A stretch of DNA of 64,000 nt from NCBI RefSeq assembly GCF_000764495.1, contig NZ_JRLB01000111.1, positions 1 through 64,000 of the forward strand. Direction: 5' to 3'. This document shows positions 10,514-18,396 of the stretch, piece after piece. The stretch's first letter is position 1, and every line of letters starts with the position of its first letter. Position numbers and translations under genes: made by a program. The DNA is from Nitrincola sp. A-D6. Lineage in GTDB: Bacteria; Pseudomonadota; Gammaproteobacteria; Pseudomonadales; Balneatricaceae. Below the pieces are notes generated by a model. It had not been told where the DNA came from. It searched no databases and saw nothing but the letters and a program-made list of their open reading frames with translations.

Positions 10514-11263
10514 ATGCTTAAACATCCTACTCTAGATAAGCTCCATAGCCTTAAACTCACCGGTATGGCTGCTGCATTCACTGACCAATCGTCAGCACCT
10601 GACATCAATGAATTGAGCTTTGAAGAGCGCCTTGGTCTGATGGTTGATCGTGAGATGACCGAACGAGACAACCGGCGTATGACGACTCGGCTGCGCCAAG
10701 CGAAGCTGAAACATAACGCTGCATTAGAGGATATAGACTACCGCGCTGCACGTGGTCTAGATAAAGGACTCGTCCAATCATTAGCCGCGTGCCAATGGGT
10801 AAAGGAGCATCTTAACGTGCTGATCACGGGGCCAACTGGGGTAGGAAAAACCTGGTTAGCCTGCGCGCTGGCACACAAAGCATGCCGCGAAGGATATACC
10901 GCACAATACGTGCGCCTGACTCATCTACTGCGGGAGATGACGATTGCTAAAGGCGATGGCCAGTATCCCAAGCTTCTAGCCAATCTTGCCAAAGTTGATG
11001 TGTTAATCCTGGATGACTGGGGACTCATGAAGCTGAGTGCTGAGAACAGAAGAGACTTGCTTGAGGTACTTGAGGATAGGCATGGTCGGCGTGCAACCAT
11101 AGCTACCAGCCAACTCCCAATAGAGCAGTGGCATGATGTTATAGGTGATGCAACGCTTGCTGATGCGATCCTTGATAGGCTTGTACACAATGCTTACAAG
11201 ATTAATCTCAGAGGGGAATCGATGAGAAAACGACAATCAAAGTTGACGCCGTCCCTTACTTAA
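10514..11263 (+). CDS. istB: IS21-family helper ATPase IstB
   Basis: A 249-residue AAA+ ATPase related to DnaC, the partner of IstA in IS21 transposition. Visible motifs are the Walker A ITGPTGVGKTWLACALAHKA near residue 100, Walker B VDVLILDDWGL near 160, sensor residues in RATIATSQLPIEQWHDVIGD, and LADAILDRLVHNAYKI. The N-terminal helical IstB domain (FEERLGLMVDREMTERDNRR) is complete. AGGAATCTGAC precedes its ATG. It assembles on target DNA and activates the transposase. Confidence 0.92.
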   Translation: MLKHPTLDKLHSLKLTGMAAAFTDQSSAPDINELSFEERLGLMVDREMTERDNRRMTTRLRQAKLKHNAALEDIDYRAARGLDKGLVQSLAACQWVKEHLNVLITGPTGVGKTWLACALAHKACREGYTAQYVRLTHLLREMTIAKGDGQYPKLLANLAKVDVLILDDWGLMKLSAENRRDLLEVLEDRHGRRATIATSQLPIEQWHDVIGDATLADAILDRLVHNAYKINLRGESMRKRQSKLTPSLT

Positions 11264-11302
11264 GAGTATCAATAAAACACCCGTGTCGCTGCGCTCCGAT
11301 GG

Positions 11303-11372
11303 GTGGCAGCTTTGCCTGGTCCGGGTGGCAGGCTTCACGTGGAATGGGTGGCAATCTTCAGCGGTTTACGCA
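11303..11372. repeat. IS21 right terminal repeats
   Basis: Inverted copies of the left-end cores (GTGGCA) lie at 11303, 11325 and 11348, 22-23 bp apart. The complement of the outermost part, AAGATTGCCACCCATTCCAC, aligns with the left end's AAGGTTGCCACTGATTCCAG. Confidence 0.83.
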
Positions 11373-11378
11373 ATAGCC
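11373..11378. repeat. Target-site duplication, right copy (ATAGCC)
   Basis: ATAGCC directly follows the right IS21 end and matches the left copy at 8766-8771. Confidence 0.88.
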
Positions 11379-11704
11379 CATCGAAAGGTATCAGGAGTGC
11401 TTTTAGCTATTTGCAGAACAGCTGAAGCAGATACTTTTTCATGATGACCTAACACTTTACTGAGCGCTAAAGCAGCATACTTGGATTGATTGACTGATTC
11501 TGTATCCGACCAAAACTCAGATTCGATAAGACCAACAGCTCTATCAGCGTTAGTTCGATGCTTACCCGTTGGTCGTTGATTCAAGAAACGTTGCAAACAA
11601 GCGTCTAGTGCCTTTGGCTTATCATCAAGATGCTCTAATAAGCTAAGATAGGTTGATTCGTAGTATTGTTTACATTGAACCTGCTGATCCGTTTGCATGA
11701 GCAT
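11373..11704 (-). pseudogene. N-terminal part of the IS21-split nuclease-like protein
   Basis: The first 111 codons of the gene continued at 6944-8771, beginning MLMQTDQQVQCKQYYESTY. It includes a helical stretch (LDACLQRFLNQRPTGKHRTN) with no recognised domain. At the junction the codons read TFRWAI, and across the deleted IS they continue RYSGLFENQ in the same frame. In the present sequence translation runs one codon into the IS end and stops (TFRWAIA, then TAA). The start could be either Met1 or Met3. Confidence 0.78.
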
Positions 11705-12041
11705 CCCTAAATTGTGTGACCTGCTAGGTTTGTCTAGAAGTAGTAGAGCTAATTTTGTTTGATTATGCCATAAATTTTCTGAGAAATTAGTCGGTTGCGG
11801 TCTTTAAACAAGCATTGGCTTAAGTCAAGAAACATGATCGACAACAGACGTAGACGCATTCATTCTTTAGTATGATTCTGTTAATCGATGTTGTGCATTT
11901 ATGACAAAAAAGTGGCATCAGGGCCCAATACTATCGATTGTTAAAGAGCAAAAAGACCGCTATTTTGGCAGACATCATAATCACGTATAGCGTCGTGGAA
12001 CTAATCACTGTCTGTATATTTTTTAACTATTTGGACTGAAG
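11705..12041. other. Divergent intergenic region, no gene seen
   Basis: This AT-rich spacer lies between the reversed split gene and the ADP-ribosylglycohydrolase gene. It must hold both promoters, but I find no convincing -35/-10 pair, palindrome or RNA gene in it. Confidence 0.4.
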
Positions 12042-13001
12042 ATGAAACAGCTAAAACGCGCACAAGGTTGTTTGATGGGGCAACTGGCAGGAGATGCACT
12101 AGGTAGTTTGGTTGAATTCCAAGATGCTCAGACTATCAGCAAAAACTATCCAAACGGTGTTCGCGAATTAGTCAGCGGAGGCACATGGAACACGCTGGCT
12201 GGACAACCGACTGATGACTCCGAAATGGCCCTCGATCTTGCAAGAATGCTTGTTAAACTAGGCCGCTACGATGATGTTGAAGCATATAATGCTTACCAGG
12301 GATGGATAGATTCAGGGCCCTTTGATTGTGGCTTAACCATCAGTGATGGTCTCAAAGGTGTACGAAATGTCGATAGCCAAGCAAATGGTGCCTTAATGCG
12401 GGTAAGCCCATTGGGTATTTTTACCGTTGAATCGACAGATGAAGAGATCATCGATTGGGCAATGCAAGATGCCGCTTTAACCCATCCTCATCAAGTATGT
12501 CAGCAAGCAAATGCTTTGTTTGTGCTAGCCATTGCCAGGACCATTCAACAAGGCCTTTCAGCAACAAATGTGTATAAACTGATTACCAGCTATGCTGATC
12601 ACTTAGATGTCGACTTTGAGCTAAAGGCTGTGATCAATGATGCTGCCTTTATGGCGCCTTCGGATTATATCGATAAACAGGGTTGGGTATTAATTGCATT
12701 CCAGAATGCGCTTTGGCAACTACTTCATGCGCCTAACTTTGAAGAAGCGCTAGTCGATACGGTTGGACGAGGCGGTGACACAGACACTAATGCCGCGATC
12801 TGCGGTGCGCTTCTCGGTGCAGTTTATGGAATAGATGCCATTCCGGGGCAATGGCTTTCTTCGATATTACAGTGTCGAGCAGCTAAAGGCCTACCAGGTG
12901 TACATCGTCCCAGACCTGAACGGTATTGGCCCGTTGATGCACTTGATCTTGCTGCACAACTATTGCCTCGACAATACGAAAAGGGAGGGATTATACGATG
13001 A
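12042..13001 (+). CDS. ADP-ribosylglycohydrolase family protein (DraG/ARH type)
   Basis: A 319-residue single-domain enzyme of the ADP-ribosylglycohydrolase family, which removes ADP-ribose from proteins or nucleic acids using a dinuclear Mg/Mn centre. Metal-binding motifs are visible: AGDALGSLVEF near residue 15, QPTDDSEMALDLARML near 58, and GRGGDTDTNAAICGALLGA near 247. The length is normal. AGGGAGGGATTATACGATG at its end provides a ribosome site and an ATGA overlap for a downstream frame that is now only nine codons long. The gene lies 0.7 kb from a RES toxin gene. Several RES toxins ADP-ribosylate a target or consume NAD, so a counteracting role is possible but unproven. Confidence 0.85.
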   Translation: MKQLKRAQGCLMGQLAGDALGSLVEFQDAQTISKNYPNGVRELVSGGTWNTLAGQPTDDSEMALDLARMLVKLGRYDDVEAYNAYQGWIDSGPFDCGLTISDGLKGVRNVDSQANGALMRVSPLGIFTVESTDEEIIDWAMQDAALTHPHQVCQQANALFVLAIARTIQQGLSATNVYKLITSYADHLDVDFELKAVINDAAFMAPSDYIDKQGWVLIAFQNALWQLLHAPNFEEALVDTVGRGGDTDTNAAICGALLGAVYGIDAIPGQWLSSILQCRAAKGLPGVHRPRPERYWPVDALDLAAQLLPRQYEKGGIIR

Positions 13002-13346
13002 AAAAAACCATCGGCATTTGGTTATAGTTGTAATGCTTGAACCCCCACTTTCCCGTTTCAATGAACAACCTTGAAAAAGCCATCCAGTCACTCAAATAAA
13101 CGCCGGTATCCTTTGGCTCACACGATGATTTACCCTGGTTAATTGGGGCCATGGTTGACCAGGCTGCCCTCGTTGGTGCGCTCTAATATGCACTCATGGC
13201 GACCTTTGCAACTGGCTTAACGTGCTTTATTTTCCGTTTTCTGAGACGATCCCTAAAAGGCCCATTATTATCGATCAATGCAGAAGGCCTGATAAAAGGC
13301 TAGTATGGTATTGAATACAATATGATAAAAACACAAGGAACCTACA
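12998..13346 (+). pseudogene. Gene remnants downstream of the ADP-ribosylglycohydrolase
   Basis: A translationally coupled ATG at 12998 (ATGA overlap, strong ribosome site) opens a frame reading MKKTIGIWL that stops after nine codons. Downstream, short open pieces appear, such as DLPWLIGAMVDQAALVGAL and ATFATGLTCFIFRFLRRSLK, separated by stops. The second reads like a membrane or amphipathic segment. The most likely reading is a decayed second gene of the operon. I cannot name its family. Confidence 0.4.
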
Positions 13347-13601
13347 ATGGTAAAAAAACACGACCTTATCCATGAGTTTCCAGAGTTTCGTGAGCTAATT
13401 CATCAGATGAAAATGGAAAATGCACATTTTGCTAAGCTGTTTGAAGAGTACCATCAGTACGATAATGAAATACGTCTCATCGAAAACGGTGCTGAAGTGA
13501 GCAGCGATGAATATATCGAAAACCTTAAAAAGCATCGACTAAGCCTGAAAGATCAGCTATACGCTATACTGAAGCGTTCTGAAGATCAACTTGAGGTTTG
13601 A
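13347..13601 (+). CDS. YdcH-like DUF465 family protein
   Basis: An 84-residue, highly charged helical protein. Features such as IHEFPEFRELIHQMKMENAHF, read with breaks as HEFPEFRELI and MENAHFAKLFEEYHQYD, plus EIRLIENG and LKKHRLSLKDQLYAIL, match the DUF465/YdcH family of small antiparallel helical-hairpin proteins of unknown function. AAGGAACCTACA gives a ribosome site before ATG 13347. It seems intact, unlike the sequences on either side. Confidence 0.78.
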   Translation: MVKKHDLIHEFPEFRELIHQMKMENAHFAKLFEEYHQYDNEIRLIENGAEVSSDEYIENLKKHRLSLKDQLYAILKRSEDQLEV

Positions 13602-13740
13602 AGTCCAATGGCACGAGAACGGACTCTCAAGGGCCTATACACGCAGAAGCCTAAGGTTTTGCCCAAGCAGATCGCTTCAACACCGTAAGCTTCTGTAGAA
13701 AAATCACCTGCCAAAAAAGTTGGCGGTTATAAAGAGTTAC
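13602..13740 (+). pseudogene. Short remnant ORF after the DUF465 gene
   Basis: ATG 13608 opens 26 codons (MARERTLKGLYTQKPKVLPK...) to a TAA. The same frame then continues with KVGGYKELL. It looks like the broken start of a lost gene. No family is recognised. Confidence 0.25.
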
Positions 13741-14562
13741 TTACAGACTCTTCAAGTTGATAAGGGTCAGCAGCTCTATTAGATATTTCGATGCGAATAG
13801 CTGTTCGCTTTCATTCAGTACTGAATATTTGGCTACAGATTCGAGAGACACTGTCTCTCGAATTGGAAAAGCCATGTAGAATCGACGCATATCACTGTAT
13901 CTCACTAACCAACAAGACCGACACAATCCGCTGCGCCGCGCCATTCCATACATAGCGGTAATGGCCACCCTGCACAGGAATTGAAGTCGCTCGTGGTGTA
14001 AACAGTGCGACACACTCTCCCCCTCATACCGAACACTGCGATAGAGCAGCCCACTACTTCCAGTTTGACGCTGTTCAAGTCCGAACTTCTGTGAGGCTGT
14101 ATAATCTGTCAGATGATAGAGCGCGTCATACTGTCTGCCACGAATATCTCCCAGGGGTAACTGGATGCGGCTGATGTATTCTCGCATTGTAATTTCAGTG
14201 TCTGGTTCGCGGGTGGCGGCTAGAAACCGCTCACGGTGGTAGCGCGTTTCAGCTATGGCGACAGCCAAACAATTTCCTGCATAGTAAACTCCATAGCGCC
14301 CATCAGTGAAACGGCTGGGTTGGCCTATATGTGTAAATGCTGCCATTACAGGCGTTGAGCCTGGACCGGATATCCGCTCTGCAGCAGGTACCAGTTTTAA
14401 ATCACCGGCTTCATGCCTCAACCGATCATTGGTTAACCCCTCGATCTCAAACACTATCTCCAGATCTTCTGGCTCTGCGACGGTCTCAAACAGATTGATA
14501 GGCGGGAAATGGCTGGAAACCAGACGATGTGCGCGCTGCCAGTCTGGCATTATGTGCTGCAT
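13741..14562 (-). CDS. RES-domain toxin
   Basis: A 273-residue RES-family protein, the toxin half of a RES/Xre module. Known members degrade NAD+ or ADP-ribosylate a host protein. The signature residues sit in GPGSTPVMAAFTHIGQPSRF and DGRYGVYYAGNCLAVAIAET (the Arg, Glu and Ser of RES are visible as R, Y/E and S), followed by DALYHLTDYTASQKFG. Start ATG 14562 is chosen because it lies one base past the antitoxin stop. The longer frame from 14604 would overlap the antitoxin by 41 bases. The toxin carries a longer C-terminal tail than minimal RES proteins, ending SKYLIELLTLINLKSL. Confidence 0.85.
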   Translation of the reverse strand: MQHIMPDWQRAHRLVSSHFPPINLFETVAEPEDLEIVFEIEGLTNDRLRHEAGDLKLVPAAERISGPGSTPVMAAFTHIGQPSRFTDGRYGVYYAGNCLAVAIAETRYHRERFLAATREPDTEITMREYISRIQLPLGDIRGRQYDALYHLTDYTASQKFGLEQRQTGSSGLLYRSVRYEGESVSHCLHHERLQFLCRVAITAMYGMARRSGLCRSCWLVRYSDMRRFYMAFPIRETVSLESVAKYSVLNESEQLFASKYLIELLTLINLKSL

Positions 14563-14563
14563 C

Positions 14564-14953
14564 TTAGCCCCGCATGTAATCAAGATAGCGACGCACATCA
14601 GCAAGATTGGTCATGCTGCCTTTTAGCATAACGGACATTGCTGATTCACCATCGAAATCCCGATTGGCTTTACCTGGCCAGGCGTTAGCTTGCTCCTCTG
14701 TTGGAAACAGAATCCTTAGCGCCTTATAGATTCCCAATATATAAGAGATGCGCTCCAAAGTGTCGCGACTGATGGGCGGACCTTCAGCATTTTTCCACTT
14801 GTAGAGTGTGCTGCGTGGCGGATCACCCAACAGCACCTTTTGTTCCTGGGTGTTGAGGCCCCACTGTTCCGTAATGCGAAAAAAAGTCTTGAGCGCAACA
14901 TCAGACTTACGACGCTCATCTGTGTGTATGTTCTCTTGAAATGTGGTGACCAT
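14564..14953 (-). CDS. Xre/MbcA/ParS-type antitoxin of the RES module
   Basis: A 129-residue antitoxin. The N-terminal Xre-like helix-turn-helix reads WGLNTQEQKVLLGDPPRSTL and YKWKNAEGPPISRDTLERIS. The C-terminal toxin-binding (DUF2384) part holds LFPTEEQANAWPGKANRDFD and DVRRYLDYMRG, ending with the usual Arg-rich tail that enters the RES active site. The stop is one base before the toxin ATG, so the two are co-translated. It probably represses its own promoter. Confidence 0.87.
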   Translation of the reverse strand: MVTTFQENIHTDERRKSDVALKTFFRITEQWGLNTQEQKVLLGDPPRSTLYKWKNAEGPPISRDTLERISYILGIYKALRILFPTEEQANAWPGKANRDFDGESAMSVMLKGSMTNLADVRRYLDYMRG

Positions 14954-14954
14954 A

Positions 14955-14997
14955 GTGGATACCTCTGATGACTTGCTACACCATCAAGATAGTCCAC
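14955..14997 (-). promoter_or_regulatory. Candidate operator of the RES/Xre operon
   Basis: Just upstream of the antitoxin ATG are nested inverted repeats: GTGGA (14955-14959) with TCCAC (14993-14997), and inside them TGATG with CATCA. The position fits autoregulation by the Xre antitoxin. The arms are short, so this is tentative. Confidence 0.35.
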
Positions 14998-15050
14998 ATG
15001 AAAACAAAAATCAATTTAGGTCTCTATATAGAATAACACTTAGCCGGACC

Positions 15051-16712
15051 TTAAACACACACCCGGTTACGCCCCTGTTTTTTTGCACGATACAAAGCTT
15101 CGTCGGCATTGCGAATAAGGTCTTGTACCGTCAGGGCTTCATTGGGTATAAGACAAGCCACACCTATGCTGATAGTCAGATGACCATGATCACTATGCGC
15201 ATGCTCAATGTTTTCTTCCTCGACACGGCGCCGCAGATTCAAGCCCATCTGATGAGCTTCTTCAAGCTCTATACCCGGTAGAATCAGCATAAATTCCTCA
15301 CCGCCATAGCGGGCCACCATATCAGAGGCACGATGGACGATTGAAGAAAGTAAAATAGCAACCTGGCGCAAACAATCGTCGCCAGCCTGGTGACCATAAT
15401 GATCGTTATATTCCTTGAATCGATCGATATCGATCATTAAGACGGCTAGTGGTTCATTCTTTCGACGCAGTACATTCCACTCTTGCGCCAACTTGCGTTC
15501 CATCGCCATTCTATTGTACAGACCCGTCAGTGCATCCTTCTCAGAAAGTATTTTAAGTTCAGAGTTTGCCTGCTCCAGATCTGCTTGCATGGTTTTCAAG
15601 CGCTGCTGTTCCCTCTGAAGCTGCTCATTGGTATGGTTCAGTACCTGTGTTCTGCGCTCAACTGTTTCCAACAGATGATTAAAGGTCATTGCCAATGCGC
15701 CGACCTCATCCGAGCTGGTCACGACTAACCGCCGTGTATAATCTTTGTTGCTGATAGTGTCTGCTATGCTGTTTTTCAAGCGTTTGATAGGCAAGATTGT
15801 CGTGTACTGCAACCACCACCAGGTGGCAACAACTACCAGCGAACCTATGACTATGAACATCAGTATCACCGCCCTGGTAGAGGCTAAACCTATCCAGGTA
15901 AAGTGCTTATCAACCTCGGTTGTTATCAGAAAACCGCCTGCTTTGCTGGGCAGGAAGGGTTGGCGAATGCGCAAAGGAGCTGTATCTGAAGCCATAAGGT
16001 CATACTGAGGCAGAGCACTTAAGGAGGCTTGACTCATCACTTCACTGATCTCAAACTGTAAAGCAACATCTGTCTGCATTTGATCCAGCAAATTTTCTGA
16101 CAAGGTTTTGCCGAAGAGCAAGTAACCTCTGGCTTCTCCTTCACCAAAGCTGTTGAAGATGGGCCGTATTGAAAAAAGTACTGGTAAGCCATCAAAGTGG
16201 AACAAGCCGCGATGAACCTGGTCGCCAACGGCTGCATTAGGGTCAACGTACTCCGCCAGCTCTATTGCCTTGGGTAAAAGCGCATCGAGTAACGTCTCGG
16301 TTCGATCAACCACTTCAGCATCCGGCTGGAACTCATAAATACCAGCCCAAAGGGCTTCTCCCTCACGATTAACAAAAAGCGCAATATTGATGCCTAAATT
16401 AACAAAGGTCTCCGGGTAGAGATTCGCTTGAATATAGCCATCATTACGATCTTGAGAAAAGGCATAGGTGTCGCTCCAGGCTGACCAGTCGTAGACGGTC
16501 GAGTCAATGTTGTTAAGCTCTAGCGAGAATCGATTGGTAATCCGGTCAATGTTAAGCTTGGCAAATTCCAGCTCCAAAAACTGAAACTCGGTATTAACTA
16601 AATAGCGCTGCAAACCAACCACTGTTGAACCTAGAATCATGGCCATGAAGACCATTGCAGTGGTTACTTTGAGAGAAATAGACACGTTAATACACCACGC
16701 TGGATAATACAA
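15051..16712 (-). CDS. Membrane diguanylate cyclase (CHASE4-HAMP-GGDEF)
   Basis: A 553-residue inner-membrane sensor that should make c-di-GMP from two GTP. Order: transmembrane helix (residues about 14-36), a periplasmic CHASE4-like domain (DRNDGYIQANLYPETFVNLG), a second transmembrane helix (VILMFIVIGSLVVVATWWW), HAMP (RRLVVTSSDEVGALAMTFNH), coiled coil, then GGDEF. The active site is intact (ARYGGEEFMLILPG), and RASD five residues ahead is a product-inhibition I-site. The assigned start is TTG 16712. The GTG eleven codons downstream is an alternative, and neither has a clear ribosome site. The gene has no operon partners. Confidence 0.88.
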   Translation of the reverse strand: MYYPAWCINVSISLKVTTAMVFMAMILGSTVVGLQRYLVNTEFQFLELEFAKLNIDRITNRFSLELNNIDSTVYDWSAWSDTYAFSQDRNDGYIQANLYPETFVNLGINIALFVNREGEALWAGIYEFQPDAEVVDRTETLLDALLPKAIELAEYVDPNAAVGDQVHRGLFHFDGLPVLFSIRPIFNSFGEGEARGYLLFGKTLSENLLDQMQTDVALQFEISEVMSQASLSALPQYDLMASDTAPLRIRQPFLPSKAGGFLITTEVDKHFTWIGLASTRAVILMFIVIGSLVVVATWWWLQYTTILPIKRLKNSIADTISNKDYTRRLVVTSSDEVGALAMTFNHLLETVERRTQVLNHTNEQLQREQQRLKTMQADLEQANSELKILSEKDALTGLYNRMAMERKLAQEWNVLRRKNEPLAVLMIDIDRFKEYNDHYGHQAGDDCLRQVAILLSSIVHRASDMVARYGGEEFMLILPGIELEEAHQMGLNLRRRVEEENIEHAHSDHGHLTISIGVACLIPNEALTVQDLIRNADEALYRAKKQGRNRVCV

Positions 16713-17040
16713 TCAATGACCAGTTACTACTTATTCATGCTATAAAAATCAGTTCAGCGCGTTCGCACAAAATCCAGATTAAATGAACCTGAATATAAGA
16801 AATTATAGTAAATCTAAAAGTATTATTTTGGCTGTTTAAAACCCAAATACTCGATGGCATTTGGGTGCATAGGAAAGTAAGTGAATTTTTACTGGTCCCT
16901 ATCTAATTCATACTAGAGCTTTTTTCTCGAGCCATCAACGACAACTTAAACCTACAGGATACTCCAACTGCATACTATCAGTAGGTGCGTCGACCGCTGG
17001 CAGCTTTACTCTACTTCAACGACAGCTAAAATTCTTAAAT
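16713..17040. other. Intergenic region, no gene seen
   Basis: AT-rich spacer between two leftward genes. It should contain the promoter of the CHASE4 cyclase, but no box is convincing. Two terminator hairpins lie just to the right. Confidence 0.4.
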
Positions 17041-17045
17041 AAAAA

Positions 17046-17073
17046 AACCGCTTAGAATAAAATTCAAGCGGTT
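17046..17073 (-). terminator. Bidirectional-type hairpin terminator
   Basis: AACCGCTT (17046-17053) pairs with AAGCGGTT (17066-17073). An A-run on the left becomes a U-run for leftward transcripts, and T-rich sequence lies on the right. It probably backs up termination after the thiolase gene. Confidence 0.7.
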
Positions 17074-17102
17074 GTTTTATTTTCTACATTAATCAGCTGG
17101 CT

Positions 17103-17140
17103 CCCTCCTCTTTTTAGATTTAGCTTTAAAAAAAGGAGGG
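17103..17140 (-). terminator. Hairpin directly after the thiolase gene
   Basis: CCCTCCTCTTTTT pairs with AAAAAAAGGAGGG with one mismatch, 18 bases after the thiolase stop. The GC base with a long A/U upper stem is unusual, but its position fits a terminator. Confidence 0.55.
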
Positions 17141-17157
17141 AAGCACTGGCTTAGATT

Positions 17158-18339
17158 TTACAAGCGTTCAAAAATGGTCGCGATTCCCTGTCCACCACCT
17201 ATGCACATAGTGACAAGTGCATAGCGTCCGCCAGTTCGCTCAAGCTCGTAAAGCGCTTTGGTGGCAATAAACGCCCCGGAGCAACCGACAGGATGTCCCA
17301 GCGCAATTGCACCGCCATTAGGATTGGTTTTCTGCATATCCAGACCCAGGCCTTTAGCCACAGCCAGGGCTTGAGCCGCGAAGGCTTCATTGGACTCAAT
17401 AACATCCATATCGTCCAGCGACAAACCGGCTTTTTTCAGTGCCAGGCGTGACGCAGGAATCGGGCCTTCACCCATTATTTCGTTGGATACGCCTGCCACA
17501 GCATAAGACACGATACGTGCAATAGGCTTATGTCCGGCACTGGCGGCCGCGTCTGCAGAAGCCAGCACCATAAAGGCAGCGCCATCATTAATGCCTGACG
17601 CATTGCCCGCTGTCACTGTGCCATCTTTTTTGAAGGCTGGGCGCATTTTGCCCAGACTTTCCATCGTAGTACCTGGCTTTACGTGCTCATCTGTATCAAT
17701 CACGATGGGCCCTTTTCGGGTTTCAAGCGTGATCGGAACGATTTGTGACTTGAATCGCCCTTCTTCAATTGCGCGTGTCGCACGTGCGTGTGACTCTACG
17801 GCAAAGGCATCCTGCTCTTCGCGGGTGATGTCCCATTTTTCAGCCAAATTTTCCGCGGTAATGCCCATATGACCGACACCAAATGGATCATTCAGTGTGG
17901 CCACCATCATATCGATCATACTGGTATCACCCATGCGGGCACCCGAACGCATTGATGGAGACAGGTAACCACCCCGCGACATCACTTCAACGCCACCACC
18001 AATACCGTAATCACAATCGCCCAGCATAATATTCTGCGCCGTGGTCACTATGGCCTGCAGACCTGAACTGCACAGGCGGTTAACGGCCATCGCGACAGAA
18101 TCCATCGGCAGGCCAGCCTGGATAGAGGCGACACGCGCCACATAGGCAAAACGAACATCTGTGGGAATACAATTACCCACAGTGACATAGTTAATCAAGT
18201 CAGCATTAACCTGCGAACGACTAACAGCCTCTTTCATCACTTGACCGGCAAGTTCATGAGGCTCTATGGAACTCAATCCGCCATTAAAGGCGCCAATGGC
18301 TGAACGGACTGCACTTAAAACAACGACTTCTCTACCCAT
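17158..18339 (-). CDS. Acetyl-CoA C-acyltransferase (thiolase)
   Basis: A 393-residue thiolase of the biosynthetic/AtoB-PhaA size class. It condenses two acetyl-CoA to acetoacetyl-CoA, or cleaves 3-ketoacyl-CoA. The nucleophilic Cys is in NRLCSSGLQAI (near residue 88). The catalytic His is in GGAIALGHPVGCSGA (near 349), and the second Cys is in VTMCIGGGQGIATIFE (near 380). ESNEAFAAQALAV is also conserved. AAGGA precedes the ATG. No PHA or beta-oxidation partner adjoins it, so substrate preference cannot be decided. Confidence 0.92.
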   Translation of the reverse strand: MGREVVVLSAVRSAIGAFNGGLSSIEPHELAGQVMKEAVSRSQVNADLINYVTVGNCIPTDVRFAYVARVASIQAGLPMDSVAMAVNRLCSSGLQAIVTTAQNIMLGDCDYGIGGGVEVMSRGGYLSPSMRSGARMGDTSMIDMMVATLNDPFGVGHMGITAENLAEKWDITREEQDAFAVESHARATRAIEEGRFKSQIVPITLETRKGPIVIDTDEHVKPGTTMESLGKMRPAFKKDGTVTAGNASGINDGAAFMVLASADAAASAGHKPIARIVSYAVAGVSNEIMGEGPIPASRLALKKAGLSLDDMDVIESNEAFAAQALAVAKGLGLDMQKTNPNGGAIALGHPVGCSGAFIATKALYELERTGGRYALVTMCIGGGQGIATIFERL

Positions 18340-18396
18340 TATAATATTCCTTTTGTTGTTATCGACATCTGACAGTTAAATCCTGATGATCATTCA

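Larger units (their letters stand above)
8772..11372 (+). mobile_element. IS21-family insertion sequence, complete (2601 bp)
   Basis: The ends are TGCGTA (8772) and TACGCA (ending 11372), in the TG...CA form usual for IS21. A 6-bp direct duplication ATAGCC flanks the element at 8766-8771 and 11373-11378. It carries istA and istB in the standard order and several subterminal repeats at each end. It sits in antisense orientation relative to the interrupted gene. Both genes are intact and the duplication is perfect, so the insertion is probably recent and the element may still be active. Confidence 0.92.
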
